From Caulobacter vibrioides (GTDB taxonomy: Bacteria; Pseudomonadota; Alphaproteobacteria; Caulobacterales; Caulobacteraceae): 64,000 bases of DNA. Shown here one piece after another: positions 26,053 through 35,829 of this stretch. The stretch spans positions 1-64,000 of the forward strand of contig LNIY01000095.1 of assembly GCA_001449105.1 (NCBI GenBank), given 5' to 3'. Below the pieces are notes generated by a model. It was not told the origin of the DNA. It saw only the letters and a list, made by a program, of their open reading frames with translations, and did no database searches. Each line of letters begins with the position of its first letter. Position 1 is the first letter of the stretch. Both the position numbers and the translations under genes were made by a program.

Positions 26053-26784
26053 ATGAGCCGCAAACGCGCCGACATTCTGCTGGTCGAGAAAGGCCTGTTC
26101 GACAGCCGCGCCAAGGCGCGCGCCGCCATCGAGGCCGGCCGGGTCATGGCCGGCGGCAAGGTCGTGGCCAAGGCCTCCGAAACGATCGACGAGGCGGCCG
26201 AGATTGTCGCCGAGGCCGCCCATCCCTGGGTGGGGCGCGGGGCGTTGAAGCTGGTGCGGGCGCTGGAGCTGTGGCCCGTCGCCGTCGAAGGACGGATCGC
26301 CATCGACGTCGGGGCCTCCACGGGCGGCTTCACCGAGGTGCTGCTCTCGAAGGGCGCGGCCCGCGTGCTGGCCGTCGATGTCGGTCGCGATCAGCTCCAT
26401 CACAGCCTGAAGGCCGATACGCGCGTGGAGGACCTGTCGCCGCTCGACGCCCGCGCGCTCGCCGCCGAGCATGCGCCGGACGGCGTCGATCTGGTGGTCA
26501 CGGACGTCAGCTTCATCTCGCTGGAGAAGGCGCTGCCGGCGGCCCTGGCGCTCGCGCATCCGGGCGCTGATCTCGTGGCGCTGGTGAAGCCGCAGTTCGA
26601 GGCCGGCCGCGAGAACGTCGGCAAGGGCGGCCTCGTCAAGGATCCCGAAGTCATCGCCGCCTGCGTCGAGCGGGTTTCGGCCTTCCTGGAGGTCTCTGGC
26701 TGGACCGTCCGCGAGCACGCCGACAGCCCCATCGCCGGCGGCGAGGGGCAGGTCGAGAAGCTGCTCTGGGCGGTGAAGGCCTAG
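26053..26784 (+). CDS. tlyA: TlyA family rRNA 2'-O-methyltransferase
   Basis: RNA methyltransferase of 243 residues. An N-terminal S4 RNA-binding domain (RADILLVEKGLFDSRAKARA) is followed by an FtsJ-like SAM domain with IDVGASTGGFTEVLL and VTDVSFISLEKAL; the later VKPQFEAG segment supplies another conserved lysine. TlyA methylates 16S/23S rRNA cytidines and its absence gives capreomycin resistance in some species; older annotations call it hemolysin. The start at 26053 begins exactly at the S4 domain. Its stop overlaps the stop of the convergent phhA by four bases. Confidence 0.92.
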   Translation: MSRKRADILLVEKGLFDSRAKARAAIEAGRVMAGGKVVAKASETIDEAAEIVAEAAHPWVGRGALKLVRALELWPVAVEGRIAIDVGASTGGFTEVLLSKGAARVLAVDVGRDQLHHSLKADTRVEDLSPLDARALAAEHAPDGVDLVVTDVSFISLEKALPAALALAHPGADLVALVKPQFEAGRENVGKGGLVKDPEVIAACVERVSAFLEVSGWTVREHADSPIAGGEGQVEKLLWAVKA

Positions 26785-27653
26785 GCGCCCAGCCGGCCGC
26801 CGGCCTCAGCATAGGTCTGACTGCCGCGGGTCAGCACCTGGTCGGCGCTCACGATCCCGGTGATGCCGATGTCGCCGGCGCCCGCCAGCCGTTCGTACAG
26901 CGCGGAGAAATCGCGCAGCGTGACCTCCTGCAGGGTCTGGATCGACGGGATCACGAAATAGACCTGCTGGAAGTCGTCGATGCGGTAGGGCGTGCGCATC
27001 ACCCGTTCGAGGTCGAAGCCGATGCGATTGGGGGAGGGGTCTTCGAGGGCGAAGATCGACTCCGTCCGCGACGAGACGATGCCCGCGCCATAGATGCGCA
27101 GGCCCGCGGGCGTCGCCATCAGGCCGAACTCGACGGTGTACCAGTAGAGACGCGCCAGGTTGGCCAGGCGTCCCAGGCCCAGGGCCCGCTGGCCGCCCTT
27201 GCCATAGGCCTGCATGTAGTCGGCGAACACCGGATCGGTCAGCATCGGCACGTGGCCGAACACGTCGTGGAAGACGTCCGGTTCCTGCAGGTAGTCCAGC
27301 TCGTGCGGCTTGCGGATGAACTGGCCGGCCGGGAAGCGGCGATTGGCCAGGTGGTCGAAGAAGACGTCGTCGGGCACCAGGCCCGGCACGGCCACCACGC
27401 TCCAGCCGGTCAGGCGCTGGAGTTCCTCGTTGATCCGATTGAAGTCGGGGATGCCCGTGCGGTGCAGGTCCAGCGCGTCCAGGCCGCGCAGGAACTCGTC
27501 GCAGGCGCGGTTCTGCAGGACTTCGGCCTGGCGTTCGTAAAGCGTGATCCAGACGTCGTGCTCGGTCTGGCTATAGGCTTCCCAGCCCTGGTCGATCGTC
27601 CAATCGGGCCGTGCCCCGGGGGGCGGCCCGCCGCTGAAACCGTCTGCGCTCAT
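26781..27653 (-). CDS. phhA: Phenylalanine 4-monooxygenase
   Basis: Non-haem iron, tetrahydrobiopterin-dependent hydroxylase of 290 residues converting phenylalanine to tyrosine. The iron ligands are H129 and H134 in FHDVFGHVPML and E175 in YWYTVEFGL. It corresponds to the monomeric bacterial catalytic domain without the ACT regulatory domain of animal enzymes. No pterin dehydratase (phhB) is adjacent. It has its own promoter region of about 80 bases upstream. Confidence 0.96.
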   Translation of the reverse strand: MSADGFSGGPPPGARPDWTIDQGWEAYSQTEHDVWITLYERQAEVLQNRACDEFLRGLDALDLHRTGIPDFNRINEELQRLTGWSVVAVPGLVPDDVFFDHLANRRFPAGQFIRKPHELDYLQEPDVFHDVFGHVPMLTDPVFADYMQAYGKGGQRALGLGRLANLARLYWYTVEFGLMATPAGLRIYGAGIVSSRTESIFALEDPSPNRIGFDLERVMRTPYRIDDFQQVYFVIPSIQTLQEVTLRDFSALYERLAGAGDIGITGIVSADQVLTRGSQTYAEAGGRLGA

Positions 27654-27734
27654 GAAACGACGTTACGCCCGGCTTCGGGCAAGTTCCGTTCGATTTTTGC
27701 GCGCAACCGCAGAAGCGGCGGTCAGACCTTGCCG

Positions 27735-28064
27735 TCAGTGCGAGATCCGGGGGCGAAGCTTGTAGGCGCCGTGGTCGAAGGACTCGAAGATCAGCGCCGC
27801 CTGCGGGTGGTGCACCGGCTCGCCCGTGTCGTCGGCCAGCAGGTTCTGCTCGGAGACGTACGCGACGTAGGTGTTGTCGTCGTTCTCGGCCAGCAGGTGA
27901 TAGAACGGCTGGTCCTTGGACGGCCGGATGTCCTCGGGGATCGACTCCCACCACTCTTCCGTATTGGCGAACACCGGGTCGACGTCGAACACCACGCCCC
28001 GGAAGGGGAAGATGCGGTGCTTGACGATCTGGCCGATCGCGAATTTGGCGAGTCTCTCGTTCAT
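27735..28064 (-). CDS. hspQ: HspQ (YccV-type heat-shock / hemimethylated DNA-binding) protein
   Basis: A 109-residue protein: AKFAIGQIVKHRIFPFRGVV and EWWESIPEDIRPSKDQPFYH are the family signatures. HspQ in E. coli is a heat-inducible specificity factor for Lon protease and binds hemimethylated oriC DNA. I start at ATG 28064; the frame stays open 49 codons upstream but those residues run into the divergent promoter region. A divergent Ppx-type gene begins 159 bases away. Confidence 0.92.
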   Translation of the reverse strand: MNERLAKFAIGQIVKHRIFPFRGVVFDVDPVFANTEEWWESIPEDIRPSKDQPFYHLLAENDDNTYVAYVSEQNLLADDTGEPVHHPQAALIFESFDHGAYKLRPRISH

Positions 28065-28222
28065 GATGAAGATATTACGACGAGTCTCCTGACTGAATCC
28101 TGAACGTAAACGGCGTTCATTGTGAGGACACGCCGCCTTCCGGTGCATCGACACGGTTGCTATGGTCTTCATCGAAGTGAGGCGGTTCGTGACGAATCGC
28201 CTGCGAGACAAGGTGAAAGACC

Positions 28223-29344
28223 ATGTCGGAGGCGCCGAGAGCGCCCGGCGGAACCCGTGGCCAGGGAGGCCAGGGATCGCGCCGGTCTCCGGGCGAGCAG
28301 CCGTGCTATGCGGCGCTCGATCTCGGAACCAACAATTGCCGCCTGCTGGTGGCGACGCCTTCGCCGCGCGGCTTTCGCGTCGTCGAGGCCTATTCCCGTA
28401 TTGTCCGGCTCGGTGAGGGCCTGTCTCAGACCGGTGAGTTGTCCGACGCGGCGATGGAGCGGTCGATGGCCGCCCTCAAGGTCTGCGCCGAGAAGATCCG
28501 TCGCCGCAAGGCCATCCGGGTCAAGGCCGTGGCCACCCAGGCCTGCCGCGGGGCCAGCAACGGCACCGAGTTCGTCCGTCGGGTGGCCGAGGAGACCGGC
28601 CTGCGCCTGCAGATCATCACGCCGCGCGAGGAGGCCCAGCTTTCCGTCGCCGGCTGCATGAGCCTGTTCGACCGCGAGGCCGACGCGGCCCTGGTGGTCG
28701 ACGTCGGCGGCGGTTCGACCGAGCTGTCGTGGGTCGACCTGAAGGGCGGGGGGCTAGACGCCAAGCCGCGTCAGTTCGAGGCCTGGAAGCTGCCGATCCG
28801 CGCCTGGCTGTCCATTCCCATCGGCGTCGTCACCCTGGCCGAGCGCTTTCCCGAGGGCGAGCGCGCCGACGACGGCTGGTTCCGGGCCATGGTCGAGGAG
28901 GTGAAGTCGAAGATATCGGCGTTCCCCCACGCCGCGCCGATGCGCAAGACCTTCGACGCGGGCCGCGCGCACATGGTCGGCACCTCGGGCGCCATAACCA
29001 GCCTGGCGGGTCTGCACCTGGGCCTGCCGCGCTACGACCGCAACGTCGTCGACGGCCTCTGGATGCAGCGATCCGACTGCGAGGCGGCCGCCGGCCGGCT
29101 GCTTCAGCTGACTGCCAAGGAGCGGGCGCTGGAGCCTTGCATCGGGGCTGATCGCGCCGACCTGGTGCTCGCCGGCGCGGCCATTCTTCAAGCCGTTCAA
29201 GAGCTTTGGCCATGTTCTCGCGTGCGAGTCGCCGACCGAGGGCTTAGAGAGGGGCTTCTGATGTCTTTGATGTCGGATCGGCAGAAGCGCCCCCGCCGAA
29301 GGCGGCGCGGCGGGGCCGGTTCGGCCCAAACGGTGAACGCATGA
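28223..29344 (+). CDS. Ppx/GppA family exopolyphosphatase / pppGpp phosphohydrolase
   Basis: Actin-fold phosphatase of 373 residues. Motifs are YAALDLGTNNCRLLVA at residues about 30-45 and VVDVGGGSTELSW for the two phosphate-binding loops. It is the short alphaproteobacterial type, lacking the C-terminal HD domain of E. coli Ppx. It would degrade polyphosphate or convert pppGpp to ppGpp. A 4-base ATGA overlap couples it to rlmE, a frequent pairing in this group. Confidence 0.92.
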   Translation: MSEAPRAPGGTRGQGGQGSRRSPGEQPCYAALDLGTNNCRLLVATPSPRGFRVVEAYSRIVRLGEGLSQTGELSDAAMERSMAALKVCAEKIRRRKAIRVKAVATQACRGASNGTEFVRRVAEETGLRLQIITPREEAQLSVAGCMSLFDREADAALVVDVGGGSTELSWVDLKGGGLDAKPRQFEAWKLPIRAWLSIPIGVVTLAERFPEGERADDGWFRAMVEEVKSKISAFPHAAPMRKTFDAGRAHMVGTSGAITSLAGLHLGLPRYDRNVVDGLWMQRSDCEAAAGRLLQLTAKERALEPCIGADRADLVLAGAAILQAVQELWPCSRVRVADRGLREGLLMSLMSDRQKRPRRRRRGGAGSAQTVNA

Positions 29345-30048
29345 ACGACGAGCCCCCCAAGCGCCGCATGGTCAAGCCGCCGACCGGCGGCAACGCCGAC
29401 GGCCGCGCCAAGCCTGCGCGCCTTAAGACGGCCTATGGCCGCACGCCCAGCCAGCAGGCCTGGCTGGAGCGCCAGATCAACGACCCGTTCTCGGCCAAGG
29501 CCCGCGCTCTGGGCTATCGCAGCCGAGCGGCGTTCAAGATCAGCGAGATCGACGAGAAATTCCGCTTCTTCAAGAAGGGGGCGCGGGTCATCGACCTGGG
29601 CTGCGCCCCAGGCGGCTGGCTGCAGGTGGCGGTCGAGCGCGGCGTGACCCAACTGGTCGGGGTCGACCTGCTGCACGTCGATCCCGTCGAGCCGGCCCAC
29701 ATCGTCGAGATGGACTTCACCGACCCGGCCTGTCCGCCCAAGCTCATCGAGATGCTGGGCGGTGCGCCCGACCTGGTGATGTCCGACATGGCGCCCAACA
29801 CGGTCGGCCATCGCGAGACCGACCACCTGCGCATCGTCGGCCTGATCGAGATCGGCGCGGAGTTCGCCATCGAGACCCTGCGCCCCGGCGGCGCCTTCGT
29901 GGCCAAGGCCTTCCAGGGCGGCGAGACCTCGGAGGTCATCGCTCGCCTGAAGAAGCACTTCGAGAAGGTACAGCACTTCAAGCCCAAGGCCAGCCGTCAG
30001 GACAGCTCCGAGGTCTTCCTCGTGGCGACGGGGTTCAAGGGGCGATAG
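29341..30048 (+). CDS. rlmE: 23S rRNA (uridine-2'-O-)-methyltransferase RlmE
   Basis: FtsJ/RrmJ-type enzyme of 235 residues methylating U2552 of 23S rRNA. SAM motif VIDLGCAPGGWLQVA, catalytic Asp in VMSDMAPNTVG and later FVAKAFQGG with the catalytic lysine are intact. The N-terminal 45 residues are rich in Lys, Arg and Gly and likely help RNA binding. Translation is probably coupled to the upstream Ppx gene. Confidence 0.95.
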   Translation: MNDEPPKRRMVKPPTGGNADGRAKPARLKTAYGRTPSQQAWLERQINDPFSAKARALGYRSRAAFKISEIDEKFRFFKKGARVIDLGCAPGGWLQVAVERGVTQLVGVDLLHVDPVEPAHIVEMDFTDPACPPKLIEMLGGAPDLVMSDMAPNTVGHRETDHLRIVGLIEIGAEFAIETLRPGGAFVAKAFQGGETSEVIARLKKHFEKVQHFKPKASRQDSSEVFLVATGFKGR

Positions 30049-30051
30049 GGT

Positions 30052-30339
30052 CTACAGCTGCGCCGTGATGTCTTGCGCTCCGTCCAGGATGCGCAGAATT
30101 TCCACGCTGTCAGGCAGGACGCGATAGCAGATGGCGTAGCGGCCATGCGGCATCCGTCGCACGCCCTTGTCCTCGCGGCCGGCCAGCAATGGATAGGCGT
30201 AGGGGTGGTCGGAGAGGTTCAGGCAGGCCGCCTTCAACTTCGCGACGACCTTCCTCGCGGCGTTGGGCCTTTCGGCGGCTATCCAGCGGGCGATGTCCTT
30301 GAGGTCTCGGATGGAGAGCGGCGTGAACCGGGTCTTCAT
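30052..30339 (-). CDS. parE: ParE/RelE family toxin
   Basis: Toxin of a type II toxin-antitoxin pair, 95 residues. FTPLSIRDLKDIARWIAAE and YAICYRVLPDSVEILRILDG are typical of the ParE branch, which poisons gyrase; RelE-like mRNA cleavage is less likely since the family's C-terminal pattern is ParE-like. It is encoded after its antitoxin with a 4-base overlap and ends three bases from rlmE, so the pair seems inserted between rlmE and guaB. Confidence 0.9.
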   Translation of the reverse strand: MKTRFTPLSIRDLKDIARWIAAERPNAARKVVAKLKAACLNLSDHPYAYPLLAGREDKGVRRMPHGRYAICYRVLPDSVEILRILDGAQDITAQL

Positions 30340-30611
30340 TCCTCGGCGAAACCGGCCGGCCGAGCCAGCAGCAGATCAAGCTCCGCTTCGACCTGGCCGA
30401 AAGCCTCTTCCAGCGGAACCGTGAGGCCGGCTTCGGCCTCCGCCAGGCCCGCATCGATGGCCGCGTAGAACGCCGCCAGTTTCGCCTCGCGCTCCTGAAC
30501 CAGCCGAACGCCTTCGCGCAGCACCTCGCTCTTGGAGCCGTATCGTCCCTTTTCGATCAACTCGCCCACTATGGCTTCGAGTTGAGGGCCCAAATCGACG
30601 CTGATAGCCAT
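30336..30611 (-). CDS. parD: ParD-like antitoxin (ribbon-helix-helix)
   Basis: A 91-residue antitoxin: N-terminal ribbon-helix-helix (MAISVDLGPQLEAIVGELIE, then YGSKSEVLREGVRLVQ) for DNA binding and dimerisation, and an acidic C-terminal tail to bind the toxin. I start at ATG 30611, where the RHH fold begins; 34 extra upstream codons would cover the operator palindrome. The stop overlaps the parE start. Confidence 0.9.
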   Translation of the reverse strand: MAISVDLGPQLEAIVGELIEKGRYGSKSEVLREGVRLVQEREAKLAAFYAAIDAGLAEAEAGLTVPLEEAFGQVEAELDLLLARPAGFAEE

Positions 30612-30628
30612 CTGGTGCGCTCCTGCAT

Positions 30629-30649
30629 GACCAATATCTATTATTGGTC
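30629..30649. promoter_or_regulatory. Palindromic operator of the parDE operon
   Basis: Perfect inverted repeat GACCAATA-TCTAT-TATTGGTC, 8-base arms with a 5-base spacer, 17 bases before the parD start. The AT-rich core stands out from the GC-rich surroundings. ParD proteins autoregulate by binding such sites, so this is the likely operator, overlapping the promoter. Confidence 0.75.
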
Positions 30650-30689
30650 TACCTGCCGGGAATTGGAAGGAGACAGTGCGAACCGCTAA

Positions 30690-32222
<1,533 letters not shown>

Positions 32223-32225
32223 GCC

Positions 32226-32621
32226 ATGCAGATGGCCTTCGAGCTGCGGATGCTGGCGGTTTCGGTCGTCATCGGGCTGGTCCACCTTCTGTGGGCCAGC
32301 GCGGCGGCCCAGCCCCAGCGCGGCTTGAAGTGGAATGTCGGCTCGCGGGAGACGCCGGTCGTGCTGACCGGCATGGCGGGGCGGCTCGAAAGGGCCTTCG
32401 CCAACTTCCGCGAGACCTTCCCGTTCTTCGTCGCCGCCGTGCTGGTCGCCTATCTGGGCGGCCGGCTCGGCGCGCTGACCGCCATCGGAACCGCGCTCTA
32501 TGTCGGCGCCCGGGCGGTCTATGTCTTTCTCTATGCGTTCGGCGTGCCGGTCGTTCGCAGCTTGGTCTGGGTCGCCTCGATGGCGGGCCTGGGCCTGGTT
32601 CTCCTGGCCCTGGTGATATAG
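32226..32621 (+). CDS. MAPEG family membrane protein
   Basis: A 131-residue protein with four predicted membrane helices, including ELRMLAVSVVIGLVHLLWAS and FPFFVAAVLVAYLGG. The family name comes from membrane-associated proteins in eicosanoid and glutathione metabolism; bacterial members are mostly uncharacterised, some with glutathione transferase activity. It starts three bases after guaB and so is in the same transcript. Confidence 0.88.
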   Translation: MQMAFELRMLAVSVVIGLVHLLWASAAAQPQRGLKWNVGSRETPVVLTGMAGRLERAFANFRETFPFFVAAVLVAYLGGRLGALTAIGTALYVGARAVYVFLYAFGVPVVRSLVWVASMAGLGLVLLALVI

Positions 32622-32625
32622 CTCC

Positions 32626-33903
32626 ATGCGTGACGGAGGACGGGTTTCCGCGGCGATCGAGGTTCTGACCGAGATCGAGACGCGGCATTTTCCGGTGAAG
32701 ATGGCGCTCAAGCGCTGGGGCGAGGCCGCGCGCTACGCCGGCTCCAAGGACCGGGCCTTCGTCTCGGGGCTGGTGCTCGACGCCCTGCGGCGCAAGCGCT
32801 CGCTGGGCTGGATGATGGGCGAGGCTTCGGCGCGCGGCGTCGTGCTCGGCGTCCTGGCCTTCACCTGGAAGTGGCCGGTCGAGCGGATCGCCGAGGCCGC
32901 TTCCGAGGAGCATGGCTTCGGCGCCCTGACCGAGCCTGAACAGGCGCGCCTGAAGGATCCCGTCTCGCTGGACGGCGCGCCCGCGCCGGTGGCCGGCGAC
33001 TATCCCGACTGGCTGGAGCCGCACCTGGCCCGCGCCCTCGGCGCCGACCAGGCCGCGGAGATGGCCGCGCTGTCCGAACGCGCCCCGGTCGACCTGCGCA
33101 TCAACACCCTGAAGGCCGACGCCGAGCGCGGCGCCAAGGCCCTGGCTCCGATCAACGCGGCTCCGGCCGGCATCCTGCCCAACGCCTTCCGCATCCCGGC
33201 GCCCGCCGCCGCCGAGCGCACGCCGTCGGTCGAGGCCGTGCCGGCCTTTTCCAAGGGCTGGTTCGAGGTCCAGGACCTGGGCTCGCAGATCGCCGCGGCC
33301 GTGGCCGGCGAGGTCAAGGGCAAGCAGGTGCTCGACTTCTGCGCCGGCGGGGGCGGCAAGACGCTCGCGCTCGCCGCCGCCATGGGCAACAGCGGCCAGA
33401 TATTCGCCCACGACGCCGACGCCCGCCGCCTGGCCGACACCATTCGTCGCGGCCAGAGGGCAGGGGTCCGCAACCTGCAGATCCGCTCGCCGATCGAGGC
33501 CCAGCCGCTGAAGGGCCTGGAGGGCAAGATCGATGTCGTGTTCGTCGACGCCCCCTGTACGGGCGCCGGCACCTGGCGGCGCCATCCGGACGCCAAGTGG
33601 CGCCTGTCGCCCGACCAGCTGGCCAAGCGCCAGATCGAGCAGGACAGCGTCATGGAGGACGCCTCGACCTTCGTGAAGCCCGGCGGCCGCATGGTCTATG
33701 TCACCTGCTCGCTGCTGACCGAGGAGAACGAGGACCGCGTGGCGGCCTTCCTCGAACGCCACCCCGAATTCACCGCCAGGCCGATCGCCCTCGAAGGCGT
33801 CACGCACGTGACCCCGGAAGGCTACCTGCGCCTGACGCCGCACCGCGCCGGTACGGACGGCTTCTTCGCCGCCGTGCTCGAGCGCTCGACCTACGCACCC
33901 TGA
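32626..33903 (+). CDS. RsmB/NOP family RNA cytosine-5 methyltransferase
   Basis: A 425-residue RNA m5C methyltransferase. The SAM motif is [16 protein letters not shown]; motif IV has the release cysteine in [15 protein letters not shown] and motif VI the catalytic cysteine in [12 protein letters not shown]. The N-terminal helical part is shorter than E. coli RsmB (Sun) and lacks a clear NusB-like domain, so the exact rRNA target is not certain. It follows the MAPEG gene by four bases. Confidence 0.9.
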   Translation: MRDGGRVSAAIEVLTEIETRHFPVKMALKRWGEAARYAGSKDRAFVSGLVLDALRRKRSLGWMMGEASARGVVLGVLAFTWKWPVERIAEAASEEHGFGALTEPEQARLKDPVSLDGAPAPVAGDYPDWLEPHLARALGADQAAEMAALSERAPVDLRINTLKADAERGAKALAPINAAPAGILPNAFRIPAPAAAERTPSVEAVPAFSKGWFEVQDLGSQIAAAVAGEVKGKQVLDFCAGGGGKTLALAAAMGNSGQIFAHDADARRLADTIRRGQRAGVRNLQIRSPIEAQPLKGLEGKIDVVFVDAPCTGAGTWRRHPDAKWRLSPDQLAKRQIEQDSVMEDASTFVKPGGRMVYVTCSLLTEENEDRVAAFLERHPEFTARPIALEGVTHVTPEGYLRLTPHRAGTDGFFAAVLERSTYAP

Positions 33904-33935
33904 CCGCCGCACACGACCCGCTGGAGACCCGCCCG

Positions 33936-35498
<1,563 letters not shown>

Positions 35499-35829
35499 TG
35501 ATTAGAAAAATAAAAGTAAAAGCAATACCTTATATTAAATATTGGTGATCGGGGGCTGAGTTGTCAATGAGGCGAAGGGCTAGATTCAGTACCTAAAAGC
35601 ACTGATCTAGACCTTCCGGTGGCCCATATGGGGGGCATGTAAAAATTGTTTTGACGGCATTTGTGAGGATGGCCCACTAACTGGGGCGCTCCCATGTTCA
35701 GGCTAGAGACTCTGCCATTGTCGCGAAATTGAATATGCACGGGATCAATTAATTCACTAATCCCGCCAGATCAGTCGGCTGCTGGCGCTGAAGAGCTTGT
35801 GGAGACAACCGCGCAAACCAGCGGGCGGG
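35499..35829. other. AT-rich gene-free junction downstream of guaA
   Basis: In these 331 bases I see no credible gene. The first 50 are very AT-rich (AAAAATAAAAGTAAAAG, TATATTAAATATTGG), unlike anything nearby. A hairpin, CTAGATTCAGT (35580-35590) and ACTGATCTAG (35601-35610) with one bulged base and a ten-base loop, lies inside. The area separates guaA from the convergent accessory cassette and looks like an integration scar or degraded island edge. I found no integrase and no obvious copy of the guaA 3' end at the far side of the cassette. Confidence 0.6.
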
